From Herminiimonas sp. (GTDB lineage: Bacteria; Pseudomonadota; Gammaproteobacteria; Burkholderiales; Burkholderiaceae_D): a stretch of DNA of 64,000 nucleotides. Below, in pieces: positions 55,028 to 63,891 of this stretch. The position numbers and the translations under genes were made by a program. Every line of letters begins with the position of its first letter. Positions within the stretch are counted from its first letter, which is position 1. The notes beneath the pieces were generated by a model, which did no database searches, was not told the origin of the DNA, and saw nothing but the letters and a program-made list of their open reading frames with translations. The stretch is from NCBI GenBank assembly GCA_028292665.1, contig JAQGLW010000133.1:1-64000 (forward strand), read 5' to 3'.

Positions 55028-57499
55028 ATGCGCACGTTACTCACTGACTTGAGAACTCGCACGTGCGGTCTACTGTTGGCGATTTCCCTAGCGGTGAATG
55101 CTTGGGCTGCAGCGACAATCAAGGGAACTGTGTCATTGAATCGCGAACAAGGCGAGCCGGTTGCGGGCGTATCGCTTACCGCAGACGGTGCCAACCCAAC
55201 GCAAACCGATAGCTTCGGTAGTTTTGTCCTGTTTTTTTCGAATCGGATACCAGGCGACGATATCAAAGTGAAGGTCGCTCGTCCAGGCTGGGAGGTGGTG
55301 AACAAAATTCAACTTTCCCTGACCCTGCCCGGAGAAAACGCTCGTCCTCTCGAAATTATTATCTGTAAAGCAACAGAATGGAACGCGTGGGCATTGCAGT
55401 TCTACCGTCTCAAAGGTAATGAATCTGTACAGAAGAGATACGAAGGTCGATTTGCAGAGCTTCAGGGACGCCAAGTTGTACCAGCGGCAGAGCTGGAAAG
55501 GCTGGTTCGAGAGAGGGACCAAGCTCGGAGCGAAGCTAGTGAACTGGCGCGCCAGTTGGCAAACCTCGGACCGGCTACTGATGCAATGTTAGAAGGCAGG
55601 ATTTACCGCGAAGCCGTACGGATGTTTTTGGATGGGAAAATCGATGCGGCGTTAGAAGCGCTGAATGAAGCGCAATTGGAACGGCAAGCCGCTGCAGCAC
55701 AGAATCAGCTCAATGAGACTGCACAAAGCTGGCTGCTGCGGGGAAAACTATTGGCATTGCGCTTCGATTTTGCAGGCGCAGGCGTTGCCTACAGCAAGGC
55801 CGTCTCCCTCACTCCCGATTCTACAAACGCATGGTATACGTATGGGCTTTTCCACCACGAGCAAAATCAATATCAAGAAGCTCGTCGAGGATTCGAACGT
55901 GGGCTTACGCTGGCCCGTAATGCAGACGATAAAAAAAATATCGCTCTGACTCTCAACAGGTTGGGAAGTCTGAACCAACAAGAGGACCGGTATGATGAAG
56001 CCCGCAAGGCATTCAACGAAGCCTTAACTATCCAGCGCAAACTGGCGCAGAAAAATCCGGACGTTTATTTGCCAGACATGGCGAGTACTCTCAACAAACT
56101 GGGGAGCCTGAATTATAACGAAGACCGCTATGCTGAAGCGCGCAAGGCATATGGTGAGGCACTGGTCATTCGACGCAGGCTGACGCAGAAGAATCCGGAC
56201 GTCTATTTGTCAGACGTAGCTAGTACTCTCAACAATTTAGCCGCTTTAGAACGTAATGAAAACCACTATGTCGAAGCGCGCAAAGCATACGACGAGGCAT
56301 TAACTATTCAGCGTAAGCTGGCGCAGAAAAATACGGACGTTTATCTGTCGGATATGTCCATTACTCTCAGAAATATAGGCGCTTTAGAAAATGATGTAAA
56401 CCACTATGTCGAAGCGCGCAAAGCATACGACGAGGCATTAACTATTCAGCGTAAGCTGGCGCAGAAAAATCCGAACGTATATTTGCCATATGTAGCTAGT
56501 ACTCTCAGAAATATAGGCGCTTTGGAAATTGACGAAAAACACTATGTCGAAGCGCGCAAGGCGTATGACGAAGCACTGGAAATCTACCGCAAGCTGGTGC
56601 AGAAGAATCCGGACGTCTTTTTATCAGCCGTCGGCATAACCCTACGTGAGTTAGGTATTTTACAAAATGATACAAACCACTATGCCGAAGCGCGCAACGC
56701 ATACGAAGAGGCACTGGAAATCTATCGCAGGTTGGCCCAGAAAAATCCGGATGTCTATTCGCTAAGCGTGGCTAATATCCTCAACGACCTAGGTATTTTG
56801 TATAGTGATGAAAGCCGCAATGCCGAAGCGCGCAATGCGTATGACGAAGCACTGGAAATCTACCGCAAGCTGGTGCAGAAGAATCCGGACGTTTATCTGC
56901 CTTTCGTGGCCGATGTCCGCTACAACTTGGGCATTCTAAACATTGATGAAAGCCGCAATGCCGATGCGCGCAAGGCGTATGACGAGGCGCTGGAAACCTA
57001 TCGCAAGCTGGCGCAGAAGAATCCGGACGTTTATCTGCCTTCCGTCGCCATGACCATCAACAATTTTGGCATCCTGAACCGAAAAGAACACCGCAATGCC
57101 GACGCGCGCAAGGCGTTTGACGAGGCGCTGGAAACCAACCGCAAGCTGGCGCAGAAAAATCCGGACGTTTATCTGCCCTCCGTCGCCATAAACCTTTACA
57201 ACTTGGGCAATCTGAACCGTGCTGAAAGCCGCAATGCCGACGCGCGCAAGGCGTATGACGAAGCACTGGAAATCTACCGCAAGCTGGTGCAGAAGAATCC
57301 GGACGTTTATCTGCCTTCCGTGGCCGATGTCCACTACAACTTGGGCATTCTGAACCGTGCTGAAAGTCGCAATGCTGAAGCGCGCAAGGCGTTAGAGGAT
57401 GCGCTGGATATATATCGCCGTTTTGCTGCTATCGCCCCTCTTATTTATGAGCATTCCTTGCGAGAGGCAGAAGGCATTTTAGCCACATTACCTAAATGA
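55028..57499 (+). CDS. Secreted/periplasmic TPR protein with ten near-identical 46-residue repeats
   Basis: 823 residues. A signal peptide (LLLAISLAVNAWAAATIKG) is followed by a carboxypeptidase-regulatory-like beta domain (about 30-115, GEPVAGVSLTADGANPTQTD), a coiled stretch (about 135-190), then TPRs. From about residue 328 there are ten full copies of a 46-residue repeat with the pattern AYDEALEIYRKLAQKNPDVYL...NADARK, of kinesin-light-chain style, plus a partial copy. Such solenoids bind partners. The following gene (57510) is a membrane protein with the same beta domain, so the two probably act together. No enzymatic domain is visible. Confidence 0.85.
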   Translation: MRTLLTDLRTRTCGLLLAISLAVNAWAAATIKGTVSLNREQGEPVAGVSLTADGANPTQTDSFGSFVLFFSNRIPGDDIKVKVARPGWEVVNKIQLSLTLPGENARPLEIIICKATEWNAWALQFYRLKGNESVQKRYEGRFAELQGRQVVPAAELERLVRERDQARSEASELARQLANLGPATDAMLEGRIYREAVRMFLDGKIDAALEALNEAQLERQAAAAQNQLNETAQSWLLRGKLLALRFDFAGAGVAYSKAVSLTPDSTNAWYTYGLFHHEQNQYQEARRGFERGLTLARNADDKKNIALTLNRLGSLNQQEDRYDEARKAFNEALTIQRKLAQKNPDVYLPDMASTLNKLGSLNYNEDRYAEARKAYGEALVIRRRLTQKNPDVYLSDVASTLNNLAALERNENHYVEARKAYDEALTIQRKLAQKNTDVYLSDMSITLRNIGALENDVNHYVEARKAYDEALTIQRKLAQKNPNVYLPYVASTLRNIGALEIDEKHYVEARKAYDEALEIYRKLVQKNPDVFLSAVGITLRELGILQNDTNHYAEARNAYEEALEIYRRLAQKNPDVYSLSVANILNDLGILYSDESRNAEARNAYDEALEIYRKLVQKNPDVYLPFVADVRYNLGILNIDESRNADARKAYDEALETYRKLAQKNPDVYLPSVAMTINNFGILNRKEHRNADARKAFDEALETNRKLAQKNPDVYLPSVAINLYNLGNLNRAESRNADARKAYDEALEIYRKLVQKNPDVYLPSVADVHYNLGILNRAESRNAEARKALEDALDIYRRFAAIAPLIYEHSLREAEGILATLPK
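56009..57388 (+). repeat. Ten tandem 138-bp coding repeats
   Basis: Each unit is 138 bases (46 codons). The later units (from about 56700) are nearly identical in DNA, which points to recent amplification or conversion and to a variable copy number. Confidence 0.9.
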
Positions 57500-57509
57500 G
57501 GCATCAATT

Positions 57510-58334
57510 ATGACATCCCCCTCTCGTGTCCAGTTTCCGCTGATTGTCGCTGCAGTAGGGTTAGTCGTGGCCTTGGCCCTTATGGCGGTGATGCTTTTGA
57601 ATGCGCAAATGCTTGTTCGGTTGGGTATCTTGGGTAACGTCTGGTTTATGTTGCTGCTCCTGTTGGGGGTGACGTCGGCAGTATGTCTATTCGCGTTGTT
57701 CAAGTCTTATGCACGATATCGCGGAATGGCCTTTGACGGAACTGTGGAATTGGGTGGTCCAGCGGTGCTCATGGTGTTGGTCATTGTGCTCGGTTTCTGG
57801 CTAGTGCCGAAGCCATTGGCACAGTTCGGACTTACGGTCTTTTTGCATGGTGAGGGCGGACGGAATGTTGTCGTCCTGCGCAATCGGGGGACGCTCTCTT
57901 TGGATTTAGGGGCGGACCGGCGGCGAGAAGCCATCGGCGACAAAGGCGAGGTGCGCTTCGATGGTATCCCCGCAAACCAGCGTGGCCTTAGTGTGTCGGT
58001 AATACTGGACGCGGAAGGATACGAACTTGCTGACCCGAATGCCACCGTCACCTTGGATACGGAAGCTAGTTATCTGGCTGTGCGGGCGAAAACCTTACAT
58101 CTCTCAGGCGAGGTGTTGGACAGCCTTGGCAATCCATTAGCCGGAGCCCATCTCAGCCTCAAGGATAGGACCGCCGTTACAGATGCGCATGGGCTTTTCG
58201 ATTTCTCCGTGCCGAGTGATTTGGCAGAGCAAGACAGCACCTTGACCATCACGGCGAACAGGTATATGCCCTGGCGTGGTCTGGTGACGCCCGGCGGCAA
58301 TCCTCTGGTTGTCCGTCTTGAAGCGGGGGGATAA
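57510..58334 (+). CDS. Membrane protein with carboxypeptidase-regulatory-like domain
   Basis: 274 residues. Three membrane segments (about 10-30 FPLIVAAVGLVVALALMAVM, 40-62, 83-103 AVLMVLVIVLGFWLV) and a C-terminal beta-sandwich (about 195-274, LHLSGEVLDSLGNPLAGAHL, TVTDAHGLFDFSVPSD). Such domains are extracytoplasmic and bind proteins or carbohydrates. It starts 10 bases after the TPR gene, so they form an operon. Confidence 0.8.
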   Translation: MTSPSRVQFPLIVAAVGLVVALALMAVMLLNAQMLVRLGILGNVWFMLLLLLGVTSAVCLFALFKSYARYRGMAFDGTVELGGPAVLMVLVIVLGFWLVPKPLAQFGLTVFLHGEGGRNVVVLRNRGTLSLDLGADRRREAIGDKGEVRFDGIPANQRGLSVSVILDAEGYELADPNATVTLDTEASYLAVRAKTLHLSGEVLDSLGNPLAGAHLSLKDRTAVTDAHGLFDFSVPSDLAEQDSTLTITANRYMPWRGLVTPGGNPLVVRLEAGG

Positions 58335-58595
58335 ATGTCTTGTGTTGAAAACGTAACCATTTTGTCGTATCACTACTCGGCCAAGCCATTATATTGTAGT
58401 GAGATTCCTTCCTATATCGCGCGAAAATCTCTACGTTACCCAGCAAAACTGCGCCCGGTGCAGTAAGCCGAACTGCGACAGTATCTGGCTGTTGACTGTA
58501 TTTTTCTTTAACAGCTAATATCGTCTACAAAATCGGTCGGATACTCGATGAACTTTCCACCGAGGTGTAGCCAGTTGTATGAGCTAGTTCACGTT
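58335..58595. other. Non-coding stretch
   Basis: No gene recognised. Confidence 0.4.
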
Positions 58596-59408
58596 TTAAA
58601 AAGTGTCAGGAATAAGTCTGTCTCCAATCAGATAGCTCTCAGAAAATTTGTCGAGGCCGTGAATTCCACCATTAACTAAACGGCGGGCCGCCTGCAGATT
58701 TTTGTGCATCAGTGCATCTTTGATTGCCAATTCGCGGTCGCCAATAAATAGCGCCAGCAACTGAGCTGCAATGCTGCTGGAATTTGCAGTTTCCGGGTTT
58801 GCTACAAGGTCCGCAGGATTATTAAGCTTGGCTCCATAAACCGAATAATTGGCACGGCCGGTAAGTTGTACAAACCCCCGGCCACGAAAGCGCTCACCAT
58901 CCGGTGGCCCTTTATTTCCCAGTGTCTTTCGGTAGTCGTATAAATCAAACGGATGCTTATTCGGTGAAGTATTAAAGCGTGATATGCCTTCACTAACTGG
59001 TAGAAACACCTCAGTCTCTGCGCGTATTGTGCAAAGGGCCATTAACACCATTGGTTTATCACTGAGATTTCTATCCACGAGAGCCTGTAATACAAACGGT
59101 AGATTGTTCTTGATATTCTCGAGGTGTGTATTGGGAAACATGTGGCTCACAATCTGCACTGTGACTGCATTGGTCGAGTCAGGAAGTGCATTAGAGGTGC
59201 CGAGCCCCAAGGCGGTCAAAGTCCGCGGCCCAACGATGCCGTCTGCTAGTAAACCTTCGCCTTGCTGAAAAGCCAGGACCGCCGCCTTAGTTGCCGCTCC
59301 AAACTCACTATCAATGACGCCAGGACTGAATCCGCTTTGCTCAAGCTTATTCTGTAACGCCAGCACGTCTTTTCCAGAGCTTCCTTGCATTAGTACCATG
59401 CCATCCAT
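58596..59408 (-). CDS. Peptidoglycan-binding protein with GH19 chitinase/lysozyme-like domain
   Basis: 270 residues. Residues about 5-70 (GSSGKDVLALQNKLEQSGFS, FQQGEGLLADGIVGPRTLTA) form a peptidoglycan-binding repeat. The catalytic part has CTIRAETEVFLPVSEGI and GERFRGRGFVQLTGRANYSV, the GH19/lysozyme-like fold, with the Glu of RAET as the acid. No signal peptide is visible; phage-type endolysins often lack one and leave by holin. It is close to the right end of the transposon. Confidence 0.85.
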   Translation of the reverse strand: MDGMVLMQGSSGKDVLALQNKLEQSGFSPGVIDSEFGAATKAAVLAFQQGEGLLADGIVGPRTLTALGLGTSNALPDSTNAVTVQIVSHMFPNTHLENIKNNLPFVLQALVDRNLSDKPMVLMALCTIRAETEVFLPVSEGISRFNTSPNKHPFDLYDYRKTLGNKGPPDGERFRGRGFVQLTGRANYSVYGAKLNNPADLVANPETANSSSIAAQLLALFIGDRELAIKDALMHKNLQAARRLVNGGIHGLDKFSESYLIGDRLIPDTF

Positions 59409-59634
59409 ACGGCCTCGCTATTTCAAAAACTGTGTTTGGAAACACTGCAAAAAAATGCGGGACAACCAGCGCGGTCCACTATGCTTTTCACGTTCGACGC
59501 TTAAGCGATAGGAAAGTGTCCCTTTCCCGAGACAAATCCAATGTTGAGTGAAGTTGTTATAGCCGCGACCAGCAAGTACTGACTGAACTTGAGTGCAATG
59601 ACTATTTTAAAACTACCTATAGGACAAGAGAAGG
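59409..59634. other. Non-coding stretch before the right-end repeats
   Basis: No gene recognised. Confidence 0.5.
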
Positions 59635-59959
59635 ACTTCACATTTTATTGGAAGTTGTGGAGTACCACTACAGATTTTATTGCAAGCCTCTGAGCTAAAC
59701 TATTGATTCATATGAAGAGCGTTCGGTTGATTAGTTTCGCTTGCAGAATTAGCTTTAGGTACTAGCCCTTTTTCATGAACCACTGGACACTGGTTCATCT
59801 TTACTTCTTATGGTGACGAATTTCAACACTGACGCGTCTTTACAGCGAGTACTTCAGGTTTTTCTGCTGTTTATTTACCTCAATTTGCAGGCTTACTTTA
59901 GTTTTTATTGTCGTAAAATTGCACTTCACATTTTATTGTCCGACTTTAGGTTTTAATTG
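59635..59959 (+). repeat. Right-end TnsB-site-like repeats (six)
   Basis: Copies of the motif ACTTCAGGTTTTAATTG: 59635-59650, 59667-59682, 59851-59866, 59895-59910, 59923-59938 and 59943-59959. The last three are tightly spaced, as in the right end of Tn7, while the left end has three wide sites. Opposite orientation to the left-end copies. Confidence 0.85.
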
Positions 59960-59969
59960 TTAGGGACCA

Positions 59970-60030
59970 CCAGTCGGACTGGAAAATTTTCAACCGGACC
60001 GGAATCGGCCACCTGATTTCAATATCTGGG
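59970..60030 (+). pseudogene. comEC: comEC fragment between two insertions
   Basis: CAG TCG GAC TGG ... reads QSDWKIFNRTGIGHLISISG, the ComEC competence domain start (normally followed by LHVTM). It continues exactly the frame broken at 23436. After GGG at 60030 the comEC sequence ends and TCA TGA follows, so a second element begins here. Confidence 0.92.
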
Positions 60031-60087
60031 TCATGAATACATCCTCCTGATATAATTGAATCAGAGAAACAATAATAGGATACGAGA

Positions 60088-61974
60088 TTGCCAATAGCAT
60101 ATTCATATGTAAGGTTTTCAACCTTAGAACAAAGAAAAGGCGATTCGTTGAGAAGGCAGATGGACCTTTCTGCCAAATATGCTTCTGAACATAGCCTTAC
60201 GCTTGACACTTCACTCACACTGCACGATCTTGGGATTTCCGCGTTCGATGGTTCGAATGTTGAACGTGGCGCATTAGGAGCTTTCCTGAATGCGATTAAG
60301 CAGGGCCGCATTCAATCTGGTTCTTACCTACTTGTTGAGTCTTTGGATCGGCTTTCACGTGAACGTACACGTGAAGCTTTGAACCTTTTCCTATCGATCT
60401 TGGGGCACGGCATCACAATTGTTACCCTTGCCGACAACAAGGTTTACAGTCCAACGGGTGATGATAATGGGTACGACTTGATATTCTCCATTTTGATTAT
60501 GCAGCGTGCACATGAAGAATCGGTGACGAAGAGTCGCCGAATCAAAGCCGCATGGAGTAACAAGCGTTCGCATCTATCGGAAAAAAAGCTTACGGCGCAA
60601 TGCCCGAAGTGGATGAAACTGAACGATAGTAAAACGGCATTCGAAGTCATTCCAGAACGCGCCGAAATCGTAGAAGAAATTCTGGATTTGGCAAAGAATG
60701 GAATGGGTCAGGCGCAAATCGCGAAAATCCTGAATGAGCGTTCCATCCCACCATTCTCGAACTACGGCAAAGGATGGCACAATTCTTACATCCAAAAAAT
60801 TCTGACCAGTACAGCACTTTATGGGAAATTTCAGCCGGGTGTTTTCGAGAATGGAAGGTCAATTCCTCACGGTGATCCTGTCGAGGATTATTACCCGGCA
60901 TTGATTACGAAAGAAGAATTTTTTCTACTGCAAGGATTAAGGTCGGAACGCGCTATAGGCGGCGCTAAGGCTAAGAAGGGAGATACAGTTCCGAATCTTT
61001 TGAGTGGTATTGCCAAGTGCGGTTACTGCGGCTGTACGATGATTCTGGTCGGTGCAGCAGCTAAACGGGTTCGTGCACCAGATGGAACTGAGACTAAAAG
61101 ACCATCTAAAAAGGTACTGGTCTGTGACGGTGCTAGACGTGGTCTGAATTGCTATGCCGTTCAGTGGAACTATAAGGATTTTGAGAAGAGTTTTTTGACA
61201 TTCTGTCGTGGGCTGGAATTGGAGAGGATACTGACCAACTTTGATCACAGTACAACCACGAAGGAAAAAAAGCTTTCGATTAGTGATCAGTTACAGGCAA
61301 CAAACGCAGAAATCGGTACAACCGACACGCAATTAGATCGTCTGGTTTCAGCAATTGCACTTGGAGATGCGCCTTCTTCAGTAATGAAAAGAATTAACGA
61401 TACTGAAGCCAAATTGGTGCGGTTGACAAAACAGAAAATGAAGCTTGAGACGGAACTACATGCAATAGAAGGTGCTAATCGTCATCATGAAATGGCAGGG
61501 GAGTCTATACGCGATCTGATCGCCCAGATGGACTCAATAAGTAGTGATGCGTTGTTCTCAGTTCGGGTAGCTTTGGCAGACCATATACGTAGGTTTATTG
61601 AAGTCGTCAAAGTATGTCCTGCTGGTCGGTTGTACACACTCGAACAAGTCCAGCGTCAACGAACAGCTTTGATAAATAGTGGATTTCCAGAAGACCGGGT
61701 CGATGACTATTTATGTGATAACCATCCAACATCTCCAAAGAGACAGGGGAGAGGCATCAGAGGACGTTATGGATCACGCAAGGATATTGGTAGGCACTTC
61801 TCGATTCTCGCAAAGAACGGTGGTTATCGAGTGGTTTATCCAGACTTCGATGATCCGTCCATTTTGAAGGTTGGATCGGAAGTTGTTCAAACCGAGAACG
61901 GCGACTATCGGATGATTCATTCAGACTTCGATGATCCATTCAGATTGCTTGTCGAACCGTCAGGCGCAACTTAA
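60088..61974 (+). CDS. Large serine recombinase (integrase)
   Basis: 628 residues, TTG start with AGGA upstream. The resolvase domain has IAYSYVRFSTLEQRKGDSLR with catalytic Ser11, followed by LVESLDRLSRERT. A recombinase domain (about 165-270, AEIVEEILDLAKNGMGQAQI) and a zinc ribbon (AKCGYCGCTMILVG) with a coiled coil (about 405-480) follow, as in phage-type integrases. Near the end a short internal repeat is seen (YRVVYPDFDDPS and YRMIHSDFDDPF). It integrates and excises the second element at comEC. Confidence 0.92.
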   Translation: MPIAYSYVRFSTLEQRKGDSLRRQMDLSAKYASEHSLTLDTSLTLHDLGISAFDGSNVERGALGAFLNAIKQGRIQSGSYLLVESLDRLSRERTREALNLFLSILGHGITIVTLADNKVYSPTGDDNGYDLIFSILIMQRAHEESVTKSRRIKAAWSNKRSHLSEKKLTAQCPKWMKLNDSKTAFEVIPERAEIVEEILDLAKNGMGQAQIAKILNERSIPPFSNYGKGWHNSYIQKILTSTALYGKFQPGVFENGRSIPHGDPVEDYYPALITKEEFFLLQGLRSERAIGGAKAKKGDTVPNLLSGIAKCGYCGCTMILVGAAAKRVRAPDGTETKRPSKKVLVCDGARRGLNCYAVQWNYKDFEKSFLTFCRGLELERILTNFDHSTTTKEKKLSISDQLQATNAEIGTTDTQLDRLVSAIALGDAPSSVMKRINDTEAKLVRLTKQKMKLETELHAIEGANRHHEMAGESIRDLIAQMDSISSDALFSVRVALADHIRRFIEVVKVCPAGRLYTLEQVQRQRTALINSGFPEDRVDDYLCDNHPTSPKRQGRGIRGRYGSRKDIGRHFSILAKNGGYRVVYPDFDDPSILKVGSEVVQTENGDYRMIHSDFDDPFRLLVEPSGAT

Positions 61975-62177
61975 CTCAAAATTAGTCCTACTTTGAAAAC
62001 TTAGGCATCTGCAGCCTATAATTCGCACCCCAACATCAAGAAGCGGTTAATACCGGGCCAACCTGCGAATCCGCGCAAGGCGGAATGTAATAATGATGTG
62101 GCTTCATGCTTTTGCTCCCTTTCGTAGTCGTACACAGTCAAATATCCGCGCAATGCGAAACTGATCCATACGATGAT
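61975..62177. other. Non-coding stretch
   Basis: No gene recognised. Confidence 0.4.
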
Positions 62178-62444
62178 TCAGAACGGGTTCTTAACCTTCT
62201 TGATGACCGGCGTAGGTAATTTGTCCGGCAGATGTTCACCTTCCAGCGTACTGATAATCACATTAACCATTGTTTTTAGTTCTTGTGCTAATCCAAGGCC
62301 ATCCTTGTCACGAGTAATATCCAAATCTCCATATAAACTGATCCAGTCCACCCGGTTTTCCACCGTCAGATTGCCAATCACTTGCAGGTTAGTAGAAGAC
62401 AGATCACTTCCAAATAAAAAACCCCAGAACGCATTCATACGCAT
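62178..62444 (-). CDS. Small hypothetical protein
   Basis: 88 residues, MRMNAFWGFLFGSDLSSTNL, QVIGNLTVENRVDWISLYGD. No recognised family. It is in line with the two genes to its right on the same strand. Confidence 0.5.
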   Translation of the reverse strand: MRMNAFWGFLFGSDLSSTNLQVIGNLTVENRVDWISLYGDLDITRDKDGLGLAQELKTMVNVIISTLEGEHLPDKLPTPVIKKVKNPF

Positions 62445-62480
62445 TCTGGGTTCCGATAATCCTATACTACAGAAGATCGA

Positions 62481-62759
62481 TTATTTTGCAGCGACCTTCT
62501 TGGCATGGTGGGTTTTACCATTCAGTTTGGCGTGATGCTTTGCCTGATGTTTTTTAACGTGGTGGCGCACTGCATGCTTTGCTGGCATGGTGGACGACGC
62601 AGGTTGGGGATTCTTTTGAATTTCATCGGCATGACGCTCCACGGCGGCTGCTTTTGCTGGATCGGTACTACTAGTGACACCAGTTGCCGAATTTTGCGCA
62701 AATGCTGAACCTGCGATGGCAACCGACAGAGTAGCAAGAATCAGTGATAATTTTTTCAT
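62481..62759 (-). CDS. Small exported, His/Lys-rich protein
   Basis: 92 residues. A signal peptide (LSLILATLSVAIAGSAFAQN) precedes a mature part with HAVRHHVKKHQAKHHAKLNG and many Ala/Lys/His. It is periplasmic and highly basic, so it could bind DNA, metal or the envelope. No family recognised. Confidence 0.7.
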   Translation of the reverse strand: MKKLSLILATLSVAIAGSAFAQNSATGVTSSTDPAKAAAVERHADEIQKNPQPASSTMPAKHAVRHHVKKHQAKHHAKLNGKTHHAKKVAAK

Positions 62760-62879
62760 GATGCATTTCCTTCGTAGAGGTGAACAGTTCTATGACTGGA
62801 TGTACCTGTAACGAACTGGATATGTATCAGGACTACATAAACATTCTGCGAATATGTAACGAAATGTTTTCTTCATTAC

Positions 62880-63401
62880 TCAAGGCTGAATTATTGACGT
62901 GATGCGTCGTCTTGTTCTCTCACGCAAAGAACATTCACGAAGAGTATCGGCCATCTGTTCAAGGTCTGGAATTCCATAGATGGACACAGTCTGAAAATCG
63001 GTATCCGATGACCGTAACCGCAGGACGCAGTATCCAGCAAGGCGCATTCCTAGTGGTTTATGTAAATCGAAATGTTCAATGGTGAACAATTCGACACTGT
63101 CCATTTCCTTGGACAGAACACCCCGTTCGATCTTGATTCGTTGTGTCGTGATCTTGTAAGTGATTCCAATACTCTGCATCCAGTAGTAGAGATAGGCGAT
63201 TCCCAAGGTCAGAATGATGGCTATCCACTGCCACGCACTGTAGATGATGGCAGGATGGCCGGAATAAAGAGGTTTCTCGATTTCGGCATCTTGGTTGGCC
63301 TTGAATGCCGTTAGATCAGTGTTGCAAAATCTGCATTTGATTGCCGATTGCTTGATCGTCTCTCCGCATACAGGACATGCCTTGGTATCTTCAGTACTCA
63401 T
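62880..63401 (-). CDS. Zinc-ribbon PH-domain membrane protein
   Basis: 173 residues from MSTEDTKACPVCGETIKQSA. A zinc ribbon (CPVCGE, CRFCNTD) is followed by a membrane segment (AWQWIAIILTLGIAYLYYWM) and a bacterial PH-like domain (GITYKITTQRIKIERGVLSK, RMAGYCVLRLRSSDTDF-like). Function unknown; YdbS/PH-type proteins. The start ATG at 63401 is preferred to upstream ones. Confidence 0.75.
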   Translation of the reverse strand: MSTEDTKACPVCGETIKQSAIKCRFCNTDLTAFKANQDAEIEKPLYSGHPAIIYSAWQWIAIILTLGIAYLYYWMQSIGITYKITTQRIKIERGVLSKEMDSVELFTIEHFDLHKPLGMRLAGYCVLRLRSSDTDFQTVSIYGIPDLEQMADTLRECSLRERTRRRITSIIQP

Positions 63402-63490
63402 CTTTATCTTTCGTTTATCCATCAGAGACTGTGGCGGGTCATTTACCACCATCATGCAACACGCGAATTGATTAGTACTTGGATTCTACT

Positions 63491-63520
63491 TTGACAACAC
63501 CTATCCCGCCAGCGTATACT
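63491..63520 (+). promoter_or_regulatory. Strong sigma-70 promoter
   Basis: TTGACA (63491-63496, perfect) and TATACT (63515-63520) with an 18-base spacer. It faces right and has no gene with a start within 130 bases. Confidence 0.7.
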
Positions 63521-63526
63521 TCGCCA

Positions 63527-63663
63527 TACATTCAGACGTGGGTCAACGCCCAGACCAACCTTCCGGCATCGGGAAAGGTGGTAATCGCAACCAGCGAAAA
63601 TGTGGCCTTAACATCGGCAACGATACGACGCGTTGATCCCCACTATTCATTGGGGATTTTTTT
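63527..63663 (+). ncRNA. Candidate small RNA (about 137 nt)
   Basis: It lies between the promoter and a perfect terminator (ATCCCCA, loop, TGGGGAT, T run; 63636-63663). Internal stems TGGG...CCCA (about 63538) and ACCTT...AAGGT (about 63559) are visible. It has no convincing reading frame. It could be a regulator RNA or an attenuator for the next frame. Confidence 0.5.
63636..63663 (+). terminator. Intrinsic terminator of the small RNA
   Basis: ATCCCCA pairs with TGGGGAT across 8 bases, followed by TTTTTT. Confidence 0.8.
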
Positions 63664-63891
63664 ATGTCATTTGAATTTGATCTTGGATTCACTGGAAATC
63701 AGATTTCCCGGTTCCACACTCTCATCCAAACATCCCTCAAAACGCATCAGATCATCGCCTGTGACGTTTTATTGCTGTCCCGACATATCTCCGCGTCACT
63801 TGCAGTAATAATCGCTTGTAGCACGTTCTTCCTGTCACTTCCTGTCCAGTCACTTCCTGATCGGTTCATCAACCAAGTCGCTATCTTCTGA
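63664..63891 (+). CDS. Small open frame, uncertain
   Basis: 75 codons starting MSFEFDLGFTGNQISRFHTL, directly after the terminator, whose GGGGA could serve as a ribosome binding site. No family recognised; hydrophobic C-terminal half. Confidence 0.3.
   Translation: MSFEFDLGFTGNQISRFHTLIQTSLKTHQIIACDVLLLSRHISASLAVIIACSTFFLSLPVQSLPDRFINQVAIF

Larger units (their letters stand above)
23437..59969. mobile_element. Tn7-like transposon (about 36.5 kb) inserted in comEC
   Basis: The termini are inverted: left TGGTGACCGACATTTAAAAC and right, read inwards, TGGTCCCTAACAATTAAAAC. CCAG flanks both sides (23433-23436 and 59970-59973); counting the next T it is CCAGT, the five-base length expected for Tn7-like insertion, which makes the left edge uncertain by one base. 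Joining the outside flanks restores comEC in frame (ISQ-SDWKIFNRTG). Inside are tnsA, tnsB, tnsC and tniQ and about 30 kb of cargo. Codon use inside is visibly less GC-rich than in the surrounding chromosome. Confidence 0.93.

Noticed and set aside
56009-57388. Regular repeats that could suggest a CRISPR array
   Set aside because: Unit is 138 bases, in frame, and codes TPRs; no short repeat with unique spacers and no cas genes.
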